Source of the DNA: Shewanella baltica
Lineage (GTDB): Bacteria; Pseudomonadota; Gammaproteobacteria; Enterobacterales; Shewanellaceae
Assembly (NCBI RefSeq): GCF_900456975.1
Contig: NZ_UGYM01000002.1
Location: 2,108,001 to 2,172,000, forward strand
Length of the DNA: 64,000 nt
Direction of reading: 5' to 3'
Shown: in pieces, positions 50,004-59,994 of the stretch
Numbering within the stretch: the first letter of the stretch is position 1
Layout: every line of letters starts with the position of its first letter
Made by a program: the position numbers and the translations under genes
Notes under the pieces: generated by a model
What the model was told of the DNA's origin: nothing
Seen by the model: only the letters and a program-made list of their open reading frames with translations
Databases searched by the model: none

Positions 50004-50208
50004 CAAGAGAGGCCAGATTTTTAGTGCAAGTTGAAAACGTACATTGCTGGCACGTAATGCGCTTTTGGCAACAAATCAGGCATAACTGCCACACTTGCTG
50101 TTTAGATTGACTGTCCAAGCACCTAAAGTCCGCAGCGCAGAGGTGTCCACCCTGTATAAGCTGTGCCAGTTTATGGGGTGAAATCGATAAATTAATCCGC
50201 TGACTCAT
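49990..50208 (-). CDS. Small cysteine-rich protein near the integrase
   Basis: The 72-residue product starts MSQRINLSISPHKLAQLIQGG. It contains CAADFRCLD, then LCLICCQKRITCQQCTFSTC, seven or more cysteines suggesting a zinc-binding fold. The ATG at 50208 is preceded by GGAGGGTAAGG. The frame also opens at a TTG further up, which is less likely. Family not recognised. Its position with the integrase suggests an island-linked regulator, but that is inference. Confidence 0.6.
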   Translation of the reverse strand: MSQRINLSISPHKLAQLIQGGHLCAADFRCLDSQSKQQVWQLCLICCQKRITCQQCTFSTCTKNLASLDADK

Positions 50209-50387
50209 GCCCTTACCCTCCAATCATAGTGTGATATTAACAGAATACACAAATGATAACTGTTATCAACAACTCAGTTGAAGGTTTGCCACTCACCTCG
50301 CTATTTAATGTAAGATTTTGCACTTCTTTGAAATGTGTCTACTACACTGATTATGTGATCATTATTTTTATTTGAATGAGGTATCGG

Positions 50388-51959
50388 ATGCTGATTGATC
50401 TTGCAAAGAAAAACCCGCTGTTTTCCGGTAAAAAGCATACCGAGACAACTGAGTCAGGTATTCCTTGGAAGGTATTAGTGGTCGATGATGAACCTGATGT
50501 TCATACCGTCACTAAACTTGCCCTCTCCCGCTTTAAACTTGATGGCCGCGCCCTCACCTTTATCAATGCCTACAGTGCTGAACAAGCAAAAGAGTTACTC
50601 AATCAAGAACGTGATATCGCCATCGCCTTTATTGATGTGGTGATGGAGAGTGATCATGCAGGCTTAGAGTTAGTGAAATGGATCCGTGAAGAACTCCAAA
50701 ATAAAACCACACGATTAATCCTGCGCACGGGCCAACCTGGTCAAGCACCTGAAGAAGACGTTATCGTCAATTACGATATTAATGATTACAAAGCCAAAGC
50801 TGAACTCGATTCACGTAAACTCATGACCAGCGTCTACTCTGCCCTGCGCTCCTATCGCGATATTATGGAAATTGAGCAAGCAAGGCGTACCCAAATCAAC
50901 CACCGTAAAGGCTTAGAAAGAGTACTAGAAGCAACATCTGGATTATTTGAGCTGCGCACCCTGCATAAATTCGCCGATGGACTGCTTACTCAAGTCGCCA
51001 CCCTGCTCAATCTGGATTCAGAAACCCTACTGCTGACATGCAATGCCATTGATGCGATCAGCGGCCATCTTGATCCCGTGAATATAGAGATCCTCGCGGG
51101 CACAGGCCAGTTTTCCAATAAAAACCATATCACTCAATTGCCAGAGCATATCGACCGCTTACTGCGCAATGCACTCACGCAAAAACGCTGCCTTTATGAA
51201 GACAATTGTTTTGTCGGTTACTTCCCCACAAAAAGCGGTTTAATCAATCTACTCTATATGGATGGTATTGATAAAATTGATGATCTTGATAAGAAACTCA
51301 TTGATATTTTTGCCATCAACGTCGGCGTTGCATTTGAGAACTTGCTGCTCAGTCAAGAAGTTGAAGATACCCAATCAGAACTCATTCTGCGTTTAGGGGA
51401 TGTTGTTGAAAGCCGCTCAAAAGAAGCCGCCAATCACGTGAAACGTATGGCGGAATATTGCTCCAAACTCGCTTTACTCGCTGGTTTACCTGAATACGAA
51501 GCCGATTTACTGCGCCGCGCCTCACCTATGCATGACATAGGAAAAATAGCGATCCCCGATGCGGTTCTGCTCAAACCTGGTAAGTTAGATGATGAAGAAT
51601 GGCAAGTTATGCGTCAGCACCCTACGATTGGTCATCAGATTTTGGCGAATTCAGAGCGCCCTATCCTCAAAGCCGCATCAATTATTGCACTGCAACACCA
51701 TGAAAAATATGATGGTTCTGGTTATCCCTCCAATTTAAAACAAGACGAAATTCACATTTTCGCACGGATTGTGGCTATTGCAGATGTGTTTGATGCACTT
51801 TCCCATGCCCGCTGCTATAAAACGGCTTGGCCTTTAGAAGAGGTGTTAGCTGAAATGCATAAAGGCGCCGCGAAGCACTTTGACCCGCACTTATTGCAGC
51901 TCTTTATTGATAATGTAGATATTTTTGTCAAAGTAAAAGACAACTGGAAGGACAATTAA
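50388..51959 (+). CDS. HD-GYP response regulator (probable cyclic-di-GMP phosphodiesterase)
   Basis: The 523-residue product has an N-terminal receiver domain (about 15-150) with the phosphoacceptor Asp in IAFIDVVMES, a middle DUF3369-type sensor region (about 160-320), and a C-terminal HD-GYP domain with MHDIGKIAIPD (near residue 381) and HHEKYDGSGYP (near residue 437). It should break down cyclic-di-GMP when phosphorylated. The partner kinase is not in the window. GAGG lies 7 bases before ATG 50388, whereas the ATG at 50376 lacks a ribosome site. It is the first core gene right of the island. Confidence 0.9.
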   Translation: MLIDLAKKNPLFSGKKHTETTESGIPWKVLVVDDEPDVHTVTKLALSRFKLDGRALTFINAYSAEQAKELLNQERDIAIAFIDVVMESDHAGLELVKWIREELQNKTTRLILRTGQPGQAPEEDVIVNYDINDYKAKAELDSRKLMTSVYSALRSYRDIMEIEQARRTQINHRKGLERVLEATSGLFELRTLHKFADGLLTQVATLLNLDSETLLLTCNAIDAISGHLDPVNIEILAGTGQFSNKNHITQLPEHIDRLLRNALTQKRCLYEDNCFVGYFPTKSGLINLLYMDGIDKIDDLDKKLIDIFAINVGVAFENLLLSQEVEDTQSELILRLGDVVESRSKEAANHVKRMAEYCSKLALLAGLPEYEADLLRRASPMHDIGKIAIPDAVLLKPGKLDDEEWQVMRQHPTIGHQILANSERPILKAASIIALQHHEKYDGSGYPSNLKQDEIHIFARIVAIADVFDALSHARCYKTAWPLEEVLAEMHKGAAKHFDPHLLQLFIDNVDIFVKVKDNWKDN

Positions 51960-52025
51960 GCTGCGCTAACCAGAGGTAATTGTCCGAATGCTTTGAAGGC
52001 TATTTGAGTCAGTATTAAGCCAGTC

Positions 52026-52478
52026 TTAGCCATTGTCATCAGCGAGAAAATCAAACACTGCCGTTTTAGTTTCGCCATTAAGGTTGAAACTAACAAAGCC
52101 GCGCCAAACCATATAACCACTGCTACAAGAGCCATATACCATTTGACCAATATAAGTCATTTCGTCGGTTTGCTTCACATTTACGGGAATAACGCCCATA
52201 AACATATCTCTTCCTTCTAAGCGGATTTGCACATCGGTAATGGGCGAAGACGCTAATAGCGTTAATGTTAATGGCTTTTCGCTCGGTGCATTTGCTGGCG
52301 ACAGACTAACAGTGAGTTTGATATCGCCCACTGGTTTAACACAATCCCCTGCCGAAAATTGACAAAGTGAAGGATCAAGACTGCTTTTTAGTGTGACTGG
52401 CTTAGCATCTTCAGTACAAGCTGTGAGATTGAAGAGAATTAACGCGATGAATAAATAGGGATTAGGACGATTTAGCAC
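52026..52478 (-). CDS. Predicted lipoprotein
   Basis: The 150-residue product starts at GTG 52478 (MLNRPNPYLFIAL...) after AAGG. It has a lipobox LTAC near residue 22, so it is likely an envelope lipoprotein. The mature part is beta-rich (LTVSLSPANAPSEKPLTLTLL) and recalls FixH/YtkA-like domains, but that is tentative. It is divergent from ccoN, with the FNR-type box in between, which may link its expression to oxygen supply. A longer frame to 52511 lacks a good ribosome site. Confidence 0.65.
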   Translation of the reverse strand: MLNRPNPYLFIALILFNLTACTEDAKPVTLKSSLDPSLCQFSAGDCVKPVGDIKLTVSLSPANAPSEKPLTLTLLASSPITDVQIRLEGRDMFMGVIPVNVKQTDEMTYIGQMVYGSCSSGYMVWRGFVSFNLNGETKTAVFDFLADDNG

Positions 52479-52524
52479 AAAGATTAACCTTATGACGCAA
52501 TATGTTAACATTCTATGGCGTAGG

Positions 52525-52538
52525 TTGATCTAGATCAA
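52525..52538. promoter_or_regulatory. FNR/EtrA box before ccoNOQP
   Basis: TTGATCTAGATCAA matches the FNR consensus TTGAT-N4-ATCAA perfectly. It lies about 200 bases ahead of ccoN and 47 bases ahead of the divergent lipoprotein gene. EtrA, encoded at 59995, is the obvious regulator. Confidence 0.85.
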
Positions 52539-52736
52539 CTTTCTACACCCCTTCTTTGGTATCTTTTTTGATATTGCTCAAGTATCATTGCGAAACCTCA
52601 TATTTGAGCAAAAATATGCAGGGTAACGCATTGACATGACTCAGCAACCTGAATAGGGAAGCTGATTTTTATGTCATTTTATAACAGGTAAAGCTTGTCT
52701 TTACTAAAAGTAAAAGTAATAAGCAGTGGAAGCATT

Positions 52737-54173
52737 ATGATGAACCATTCCCAGCCAACAGGCGCTGATTACAATTACGCCATTGTCCGCCAATTTGCCT
52801 TAACCACAGTTTTGTGGGGTATTGTTGGTATGTCAGTCGGCGTATTAATTGCGGCTCAGTTAATCTGGCCTCAGCTGAACTTTGACACTCCTTGGTTAAC
52901 GTATAGTCGCTTGCGACCATTACACACCAATGCGGTGATCTTCGCGTTCGGTACATCAGCCCTTTTTGCAACATCCTATTATGTCGTACAACGCACCTGT
53001 CAAACCCGACTATTTGCACCTAAGTTAGCCGCATTTACGTTTTGGGGATGGCAAGCCATCATTCTGTCAGCAGCTATCACTTTGCCAATGGGTTTCACCC
53101 AAGGTAAAGAATACGCTGAATTAGAATGGCCTATCGATATCGCAATTACTATCGTTTGGGTGTCCTACGCTATTGTGTTCTTCGGTACTATTATCAAACG
53201 AACTACTTCGCATATTTACGTGGCGAACTGGTTCTTTGGTGCCTTTATTATTACCGTTGCCGTACTACACATAGTTAACTCTATGGCAGTACCAGTCAGT
53301 CTGTTCAAGTCATACTCTCTGTATAGCGGCGCTGTCGATGCTATGGTGCAGTGGTGGTATGGTCACAACGCTGTAGGTTTCTTACTAACCGCAGGCTTCT
53401 TGGGGATGATGTATTACTTCGTACCTAAGCAAGCGGGTCGTCCTGTGTACTCTTACCGTCTATCTATTGTCCATTTTTGGGCTTTGATCGCACTGTATAT
53501 TTGGGCTGGTCCTCACCACTTACATTACACAGCTTTACCTGACTGGACTCAGTCTTTAGGTATGGTGATGTCACTGATCCTATTCGCACCTTCTTGGGGC
53601 GGTATGATTAACGGTATCATGACCTTGTCTGGTGCTTGGCATAAACTGCGTACTGACCCTGTACTGCGTTTCTTAGTCGTTTCTCTGTCTTTCTACGGTA
53701 TGTCTACCTTCGAAGGCCCGATGATGGCAATTAAGACAGTTAACGCACTATCACATTATACAGACTGGACTATCGGTCACGTTCACTCCGGCGCGCTAGG
53801 TTGGGTTGCAATGGTGTCTATCGGTTCTCTGTATCACTTGATCCCTGTATTGTTCGGCCACGGCCGTATGTACAGCATCAAGTTAGTCAACGTCCATTTC
53901 TGGTTAGCGACTATTGGTACTGTGCTTTACATCGTCTCTATGTGGATTTCAGGTGTAATGCAAGGTCTGATGTGGCGTGCAGTGAATGCTGACGGTACTT
54001 TGACTTATAGCTTTGTTGAAAGTCTTGAAGCTTCATATCCTTTCTACTTTGTACGTTTCCTTGGCGGTTGTTTCTTCCTGACCGGTATGCTGATCATGGC
54101 ATACAACGTGATCCGTACTGTGAAAGCCTCTAAAGATTCATTGCCAGCATTGGCTGAACCAACAGCGGCTTAA
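52737..54173 (+). CDS. ccoN: Cytochrome cbb3 oxidase subunit I
   Basis: This is the catalytic subunit of the high-affinity terminal oxidase in the inner membrane. The 478-residue product has about 12 helices. Metal ligands visible are RPLHTNAV (haem b), [10 protein letters not shown] and GPHHLHYT (copper B site) and [12 protein letters not shown] (the two haem histidines). The frame opens at a TTG at 52695, but the ATG pair at 52737/52740 follows GGAAG and gives the usual N-terminus ([12 protein letters not shown]). It is the first gene of ccoNOQP. Confidence 0.95.
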   Translation: MMNHSQPTGADYNYAIVRQFALTTVLWGIVGMSVGVLIAAQLIWPQLNFDTPWLTYSRLRPLHTNAVIFAFGTSALFATSYYVVQRTCQTRLFAPKLAAFTFWGWQAIILSAAITLPMGFTQGKEYAELEWPIDIAITIVWVSYAIVFFGTIIKRTTSHIYVANWFFGAFIITVAVLHIVNSMAVPVSLFKSYSLYSGAVDAMVQWWYGHNAVGFLLTAGFLGMMYYFVPKQAGRPVYSYRLSIVHFWALIALYIWAGPHHLHYTALPDWTQSLGMVMSLILFAPSWGGMINGIMTLSGAWHKLRTDPVLRFLVVSLSFYGMSTFEGPMMAIKTVNALSHYTDWTIGHVHSGALGWVAMVSIGSLYHLIPVLFGHGRMYSIKLVNVHFWLATIGTVLYIVSMWISGVMQGLMWRAVNADGTLTYSFVESLEASYPFYFVRFLGGCFFLTGMLIMAYNVIRTVKASKDSLPALAEPTAA

Positions 54174-54186
54174 AGGAGCAAACTCG

Positions 54187-54813
54187 ATGAAATTTAATCA
54201 TGAGATAGTTGAAAAAAACATCGGTTTGTTAGCGATTTTTACCGTTATCGCTATCAGTTTCGGTAGTCTGGTTGAAATCACACCGTTGATTTTTCAAAAA
54301 GATACGACTGAGCCAGTTGAAGGTTTAAAGCCATACACTGCTCTGCAAATTGAAGGCCGTGACATCTATGTTCGTGAGGGTTGTTATAACTGTCACAGCC
54401 AGATGATCCGTCCTTTACGTGCAGAAACTGAACGTTATGGTCACTACTCTGTTGCGGGTGAATCGGTTTGGGATCATCCATTCCAATGGGGTTCTAAGCG
54501 TACAGGTCCTGATCTTGCCCGTGTTGGTGGTCGTTACAGCGATAAATGGCATGAAGTTCATTTAATCGATCCTCGTGCCGTAGTACCTCAATCGAATATG
54601 CCAGGGTTCCCATGGTTAGCCGAAAACAAGTTAGACGGCGAACTGACGGGCGATAAGATGACTATCCTACGTAACATGCATAAAGGCGGTTACAAAGGTA
54701 ATGATCTTTATACCGATGAAGAAATCGCAGGCGCACAGAAAGCTGTTGCTGGTAAGACAGAGCTGGAAGCCTTGATTGCATATCTTCAGTCTTTGGGTCA
54801 CGCACTCAAATAA
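54187..54813 (+). CDS. ccoO: Cytochrome cbb3 oxidase subunit II (mono-haem)
   Basis: This 208-residue, membrane-anchored c-type cytochrome passes electrons to CcoN. It has one N-terminal helix (about 12-32), the haem-binding motif CYNCHS (near residue 68) and a distal methionine candidate in [15 protein letters not shown] lies before the ATG, 14 bases after ccoN. The length matches the family. Confidence 0.95.
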   Translation: MKFNHEIVEKNIGLLAIFTVIAISFGSLVEITPLIFQKDTTEPVEGLKPYTALQIEGRDIYVREGCYNCHSQMIRPLRAETERYGHYSVAGESVWDHPFQWGSKRTGPDLARVGGRYSDKWHEVHLIDPRAVVPQSNMPGFPWLAENKLDGELTGDKMTILRNMHKGGYKGNDLYTDEEIAGAQKAVAGKTELEALIAYLQSLGHALK

Positions 54814-54824
54814 GGAGGCAATAT

Positions 54825-55001
54825 ATGGATTACGGCACATTACAAGGCATTTTAACCATCATTGTGATGCTGACCTTCGTCGGTATATTTGCTTGGGCAT
54901 ATAGCTCGCGTCGTCAAAAATCATTTGATGAAGCAGCTAACCTTGTGTTTTCCGATGAGGAAGTCAGCAAGGTATCGAAGGACTCAGGAGAGAATAAGTG
55001 A
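54825..55001 (+). CDS. ccoQ: Cytochrome cbb3 oxidase subunit IV
   Basis: This 58-residue single-pass membrane protein (MDYGTLQGILTIIVMLTF) is followed by the polar tail WAYSSRRQKSFDEAANLVF typical of CcoQ. It stabilises the oxidase complex. AAGGAGG precedes the start at a good distance. The stop overlaps the ccoP start (TGATG), so the two are coupled. Confidence 0.92.
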   Translation: MDYGTLQGILTIIVMLTFVGIFAWAYSSRRQKSFDEAANLVFSDEEVSKVSKDSGENK

Positions 55002-55969
55002 TGAGTAGCTTCTGGAGTGTTTGGATTACCGTACTCTCGTTAGTCGTGATCGCGGGTTGTTTTCTATTACTGCGTGTGTGTTCTAAGAACACCACGGGCG
55101 TAAAAGAAGGCGAATCCATGGGTCACAGTTTCGACGGTATTGAAGAACTCAATAACCCACTGCCAAAATGGTGGAGTTATATGTTCTATATCACTATCGT
55201 GTTTGGCTTGATCTATCTAGCCTTATTTCCTGGTTTAGGTAACTACAAAGGCCTTTTAGGCTGGACGAGTTCTAACCAGAGCATTGGTACTGAACAAGGT
55301 ATTAAAGCCGATTCTGCCGCAGCCATTGAGCTTGCAGCAAAAGAAGGCCGTTATGTTCAGTATGACCAAGAAGTAAAACACGCTAGTGAAAAATATGGCC
55401 CAATTTTCGCGGCTTACTTGGCAACACCACTAGAAGAATTAGTGAAAAACCAAGAAGCATTGAAAGTGGGCGGCCGTTTGTTCCTACAAAACTGCGCACA
55501 GTGCCATGGCTCTGACGCACGTGGTAGCAAAGGCTTCCCTAATCTCACCGATGGTGACTGGTTATATGGTGGCGACTTAGCCACGATTAAAACCACTATC
55601 ATGGGTGGTCGTCATGGCATGATGCCGCCAAAAGGTGGTTTGCCAATCGATGACAGCGAAATTGCGGGTTTAGCTGAATACGTTGTTAAATTGTCTGGTC
55701 GTGAGCACGATGAAACACTCGCCGCTCAAGGTCAAGGCTCATTCATGAAAGGTTGTTTCGCGTGTCATGGTATGGACGCTAAAGGCAACAAGTTCATGGG
55801 TGCCCCTAATTTAACTGACGATGTTTGGTTATATGGCGGTAGCCGTGGCGTGATCGAAGAAACCATTAAACATGGTCGCGCAGGTGTGATGCCAGCGTGG
55901 AAAGACGTTCTCGGTGAAGAGAAAGTTCACGTAATCGCAGCTTATGTTTATAGCTTGTCAAACAAGTAA
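55001..55969 (+). CDS. ccoP: Cytochrome cbb3 oxidase subunit III (di-haem)
   Basis: The 322-residue product has two N-terminal helices (about 5-30 and 55-78) and two c-type haem motifs, CAQCHGSD (near residue 166) and CFACHGMD (near residue 251), each with a downstream methionine (GMMPPKGG, GVMPAWKD). It feeds electrons from the bc1 complex to the oxidase. A GTG one codon earlier is possible, but the ATG at 55001 is preferred. A strong terminator follows. Confidence 0.95.
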   Translation: MSSFWSVWITVLSLVVIAGCFLLLRVCSKNTTGVKEGESMGHSFDGIEELNNPLPKWWSYMFYITIVFGLIYLALFPGLGNYKGLLGWTSSNQSIGTEQGIKADSAAAIELAAKEGRYVQYDQEVKHASEKYGPIFAAYLATPLEELVKNQEALKVGGRLFLQNCAQCHGSDARGSKGFPNLTDGDWLYGGDLATIKTTIMGGRHGMMPPKGGLPIDDSEIAGLAEYVVKLSGREHDETLAAQGQGSFMKGCFACHGMDAKGNKFMGAPNLTDDVWLYGGSRGVIEETIKHGRAGVMPAWKDVLGEEKVHVIAAYVYSLSNK

Positions 55970-55987
55970 TTAGATATGAGTAACGCT

Positions 55988-56018
55988 AAGGCCTCGAAGA
56001 CTTCGAGGCCTTTTTTTT
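55988..56018 (+). terminator. Terminator of ccoNOQP
   Basis: AAGGCCTCGAAG and CTTCGAGGCCTT form a 12-bp stem with a one-base loop, followed by a run of T. The assembly genes downstream therefore need read-through or their own promoter. Confidence 0.9.
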
Positions 56019-56079
56019 AAAGTGCTAAAACCACCTTTTAACGGTAAAATGGCGCAAATTTTTTGAATGGGTATCTGAC

Positions 56080-56559
56080 ATGAACGAACAACAAGCCTGG
56101 TATAAGCAGTTCTGGCCTTGGTTTTTAATTATTCTTCCTTTATGTGCTGTCATCGCAAGTTTTACCACACTGAAAATTGCCCTTACTAACTCCGACTCGT
56201 TAGTCGCCGAGGATTACTACAAAGAAGGCAAAGCCATTAATATGGACTTGAGTAAAGTGAAGTATGCCAAACAAATTGGCATGAACTTTTTACTCGAACA
56301 AACTAATAATGAAATTCTACTGACGCAACAAGGTGGTCCCGCTTCCCAAGCTGCCCTAAAAGTCGAATTCTACCACCCAACGATTGCCGACAGAGACATC
56401 AAGCTCACCGCCACTGCCGATGCCAGTAATGTGTATCGCATTACCGTGCCCGCCACACTGACCGGCCCTTGGGAAGTGCGTCTTGAAAGTTACGATGGCA
56501 AATGGCGCATTCACCAGCGCGTTGAATTAAAAGATCACGTCCAACTTTGGCTGAACTGA
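56080..56559 (+). CDS. ccoH: FixH/CcoH-family oxidase assembly protein
   Basis: This 159-residue protein has one membrane helix (FWPWFLIILPLCAVIASF, about 10-30) and a periplasmic beta domain. The segment SLVAEDYYKEGKAINMD is a FixH hallmark. It assists assembly of cbb3 oxidase together with the copper ATPase CcoI, which follows after 22 bases. Confidence 0.88.
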   Translation: MNEQQAWYKQFWPWFLIILPLCAVIASFTTLKIALTNSDSLVAEDYYKEGKAINMDLSKVKYAKQIGMNFLLEQTNNEILLTQQGGPASQAALKVEFYHPTIADRDIKLTATADASNVYRITVPATLTGPWEVRLESYDGKWRIHQRVELKDHVQLWLN

Positions 56560-56581
56560 TTGTGGTTAAATAAGTAGCACT

Positions 56582-58981
56582 ATGACGTATCCAAGTTGTT
56601 TTCACTGCCAAGAGCCCGTGCTGACGGGCCAGCAGTTTGTGACCCGCATTAATGATCGTGATGAACTCATGTGTTGCCCTGGCTGTCAGGCGGTTTCTCA
56701 GGCGATTGTGGATGCGGGATTACTCAGTTACTACAAGTTCCGCACTGAACCCGGCAGTAAACAGAACGCCCTCGTCCCCGAAGCCTTAACGCAATTTAGT
56801 GCCTATGATCTACCCGAAGTGCAGCAAGACTTTGTCCATTCTGAGGACAATATCGAGTCAGTGTCGCTCTCTATCGATGGCATCACCTGCGCGGCCTGTG
56901 CTTGGTTGATTGAGCACAAAGTAAAACAACTAACGGGCGTGAGCCAAGTGCTCGTCAACTCAACCACCCAAAGGGCGATGATCAGTTGGGATAAACGCAC
57001 GGTAAAACTCAGCGATATCCTTGGGCAAATTAGCCGCATCGGTTATCAAGCCGCGCCCTATCAAGTCGATGAGCAAGAGCTCAACAACAAACTCAATAGC
57101 CGTAAGTTTTTATTGCGCTTAGGCTTAGCGGGTTTTGCGACCATGCAAGTGATGATGTTCGCCCTCGCCCTCTATACAGGCTATTTCACCGATTTAGATG
57201 TGCAATATCGGGATTATTTCCGTTGGGTTAGCATGATTTTTGCCACACCCGTGGTGCTTTACTCGGCGCAGCCCTTTTATTTCAGTGCGATTCGTACCTT
57301 ACTCAGCGGCAAACTCAATATGGATGTGTCTGTCTCCATTGCGATTGGCGGCGCATACGTTGCCAGTTGTTTTGCCACAGTAAATGGCACCGGCGAAGTG
57401 TATTTTGAATCTGTGTCCATGTTTACCTTCTTCCTGTTACTCGGGCGCTACTTCGAGCAGAAAGCCAGACAAAAGGCCTCGGTCAGCTCGAGTAATTTGC
57501 ATAAGTTAGTGCCGCTCACGGCGCACTTAGTGAACGACAATGGTCAGGAAGAAATTCCCGCCAAAAAATTACGCCTCAATGATGTGATCCTCGTCAAACC
57601 GGGGGAAATGATTGCAGCCGATGGTGTGGTGATTGAAGGTCACACTAGCATCAATGAAGCTATGCTCACCGGCGAGCAAATGCCAATTGAAAAAACTGTT
57701 GCTAGCCAAGTTTACGCAGGCACCATCAACGTCGACCAACCCATCAAAGTTAGCGTCACAGCACTAGGGCAAGACCAACTTGTGGCTGAGATTATTCGAC
57801 TGCAGGAGCTTGCATCCAATACTAAACCTGCAATTGCGCTCTTAGCCGATAAATTATCGCGCTATTTCTCGGGCACTATCCTGACCATAGCGACAATCAC
57901 CTATTTGGTTTGGCATCAAATTTCCCCAGAGGATGCCTTTTGGGTAACGCTATCGGTTCTGGTTGCTACCTGTCCTTGCGCTTTAGCACTGGCCACACCG
58001 ACCGCTGTCACCTGCGCGACCGCTATTTTTACTCGCCTTGGGATTATTACTCGCAAAGCCGGTGTATTTGAAAAACTGCCACAGATCAAACATGTTGTCT
58101 TTGATAAAACCGGCACCCTCACCTGTGGTACCCTCTCTATCGGGCAAACGCAGTGCATGGCCGATTTAACAAAGACGCAAGCCTTAGCCATTGCCGCAGC
58201 GCTGGAAACAGGCTCTCGCCACCCGATTGCCGCGGCATTTGCCGTATTTGCCGATAATGCATTGGTTACCGAAGAGGTTCACCATGAAGTCGGCTTTGGC
58301 GTTCGAGGCCGAATTGATGGCACTGATTACTTAATTGGCAATGCAGTATTTACCGGCGCGAGTATTGATACTCGTGACCCAACCCAAAAGATTTGGTTAG
58401 CACGTTCATGCAATGAGCAGCTTGAAGTCCTGGCAAGCTTTGAAATTCAAGACAATATCCGCCAAGACAGCAAAGCCACGGTTGAGATGTTAAAGCAGCA
58501 AGGTTGCCGCATCAGTATTGCCAGCGGCGATAGCTCGGGGCATGTACATCAACTGGCAAAAGAGCTGGGGATTGACGATGTGCACAGCGGCTTAACGCCT
58601 GCAGATAAACTTGCCCTTGTGACCCAATTACAACAGCATACAAGGGTTGCCATGTTTGGCGATGGCATCAACGATGCGCCTGTGCTTGCGGGCGCCGATT
58701 TGTCGGTGGCTATGGGCAGCGGCAGTGCTATCGCGAAAAACAGTGCCGATTTAATTTTATTGGGGGATCATCTGTCCCGCTTCACCCAAGCCGTCAGCGT
58801 TGCGAAACTGACAACACAGATTATCAGACAAAATTTAGCGTGGGCGCTGGGTTACAACGCCCTAATTTTGCCCTTAGCCGTTACTGGCCATGTGGCACCT
58901 TATATCGCCGCCATTGGCATGTCGGCGAGTTCTTTGATTGTGGTCGGTAATAGCCTGAGATTATTGCGGGTTAAAGTGTGA
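56582..58981 (+). CDS. ccoI: Copper-transporting P-type ATPase CcoI (FixI)
   Basis: This pump supplies copper for the oxidase active site. The 799-residue product has an N-terminal cysteine cluster (CFHCQEPV, CCPGCQAV), a heavy-metal domain with GITCAACAW, the ion-path motif ATCPCALA (near residue 464), the phosphorylation motif DKTGT (Asp near 508) and GDGINDAP (near 694). The N-terminal extra cysteine region distinguishes CcoI from CopA. It precedes ccoS by 38 bases. Confidence 0.93.
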   Translation: MTYPSCFHCQEPVLTGQQFVTRINDRDELMCCPGCQAVSQAIVDAGLLSYYKFRTEPGSKQNALVPEALTQFSAYDLPEVQQDFVHSEDNIESVSLSIDGITCAACAWLIEHKVKQLTGVSQVLVNSTTQRAMISWDKRTVKLSDILGQISRIGYQAAPYQVDEQELNNKLNSRKFLLRLGLAGFATMQVMMFALALYTGYFTDLDVQYRDYFRWVSMIFATPVVLYSAQPFYFSAIRTLLSGKLNMDVSVSIAIGGAYVASCFATVNGTGEVYFESVSMFTFFLLLGRYFEQKARQKASVSSSNLHKLVPLTAHLVNDNGQEEIPAKKLRLNDVILVKPGEMIAADGVVIEGHTSINEAMLTGEQMPIEKTVASQVYAGTINVDQPIKVSVTALGQDQLVAEIIRLQELASNTKPAIALLADKLSRYFSGTILTIATITYLVWHQISPEDAFWVTLSVLVATCPCALALATPTAVTCATAIFTRLGIITRKAGVFEKLPQIKHVVFDKTGTLTCGTLSIGQTQCMADLTKTQALAIAAALETGSRHPIAAAFAVFADNALVTEEVHHEVGFGVRGRIDGTDYLIGNAVFTGASIDTRDPTQKIWLARSCNEQLEVLASFEIQDNIRQDSKATVEMLKQQGCRISIASGDSSGHVHQLAKELGIDDVHSGLTPADKLALVTQLQQHTRVAMFGDGINDAPVLAGADLSVAMGSGSAIAKNSADLILLGDHLSRFTQAVSVAKLTTQIIRQNLAWALGYNALILPLAVTGHVAPYIAAIGMSASSLIVVGNSLRLLRVKV

Positions 58982-59019
58982 TCACAATAAAAGTAAAACC
59001 AGAATAGTAAGAGGTCATT

Positions 59020-59235
59020 ATGGAAATTATTTATGTGCTTATCCCCATTGCCATGATCTTTGTCGCCATCGCTGTAATGGTATTTTTTTGGGCGGTGAAA
59101 TCCGAACAATTTGACGATTTAGACCGCCAAAGTGTGTCGATATTATTCGACGAAGACACTGTAAAACCAAACAGCCATCCCGTACCTGAGAAAGAGAAAG
59201 CCGAAGCAGCGCAAGAAAGAGGCATGCCGCTGTGA
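59020..59235 (+). CDS. ccoS: Cbb3 oxidase maturation protein CcoS
   Basis: This 71-residue single-pass protein has a helix IPIAMIFVAIAVMVFFWAV followed by KSEQFDDLDRQSVSILFDED, the CcoS signature. It is needed for haem and copper insertion in cbb3 oxidases. GAGG precedes the ATG. The stop codon overlaps the start of the next gene. Confidence 0.93.
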   Translation: MEIIYVLIPIAMIFVAIAVMVFFWAVKSEQFDDLDRQSVSILFDEDTVKPNSHPVPEKEKAEAAQERGMPL

Positions 59236-59939
59236 TTGAGTACGCAGTGATTGAGTACAATGTCACTGGGGCTTTTCTCGTTGGTCTCATGGGCGCCGCA
59301 CATTGCTTTGGCATGTGTGGCGGTTTAGTGGGCGCGTTCTCAGCCCAAATCCCCAATGGCAAAACAGGTAATCTGCTTGCGCATCAGCTCAAGTATCTAC
59401 TGAGTTACAACCTTGGGCGTATTTTGAGTTACACCTTAGCGGGCGGCTTAGTGGGCGCTTCGGCGGCAGGTCTTGGTCACTTATTTGAACTGGATACGTA
59501 TTTGATTGTGCTGCGCATCATTGCCGGACTGATGATGATCGCAACTGGGCTGTATATCGCCAAAATTTGGGTTGGAATCGTGCAGATTGAGCGCGTCGGT
59601 CAATGGTTATGGCGATATTTAAAACCCATAGCGCAACGCCTTGTGCCCATCCAAAATCCGAGCCAAGCGTTCATGGCGGGATTCATTTGGGGCTGGCTGC
59701 CCTGCGGCCTCGTCTATAGCACCTTAACTTGGTCGGTCGCATCTGGCTCTGCCAGCCAAGGCGCTTTGATAATGTTGGCCTTTGGCTTAGGTACTTTACC
59801 CGCCCTATTGAGTGCTGGTGTTGCGGCAAAACGACTCGCTGCTTGGGTTCAACAGAAAACCGTTAGACTATTGAGCGGCTTACTGTTAATTGCGTTTGGC
59901 GGTCAAACTTTATATATCGCACTCGCGCAGCTAAACTAG
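59232..59939 (+). CDS. TauE/SafE-type (UreH-like) membrane protein of the cco cluster
   Basis: This 235-residue membrane protein has six or seven helices and begins, after a short lead, with FLVGLMGAAHCFGMCGGLVGAF. That H-x3-M-C-G-G pattern is typical of the DsbD-like/UreH-2 group often encoded after ccoS. WGWLPCGLVYSTLTW holds a second conserved Cys. It may handle copper or thiol redox during oxidase assembly, which is inferred from context. The GTG at 59232 overlaps ccoS by 4 bases. Confidence 0.85.
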   Translation: MIEYAVIEYNVTGAFLVGLMGAAHCFGMCGGLVGAFSAQIPNGKTGNLLAHQLKYLLSYNLGRILSYTLAGGLVGASAAGLGHLFELDTYLIVLRIIAGLMMIATGLYIAKIWVGIVQIERVGQWLWRYLKPIAQRLVPIQNPSQAFMAGFIWGWLPCGLVYSTLTWSVASGSASQGALIMLAFGLGTLPALLSAGVAAKRLAAWVQQKTVRLLSGLLLIAFGGQTLYIALAQLN

Positions 59940-59994
59940 CCCCAGTGAGTGAATTGGTTTAACATGGCTGCAGTGGATAAACTTGAGAATCAAC

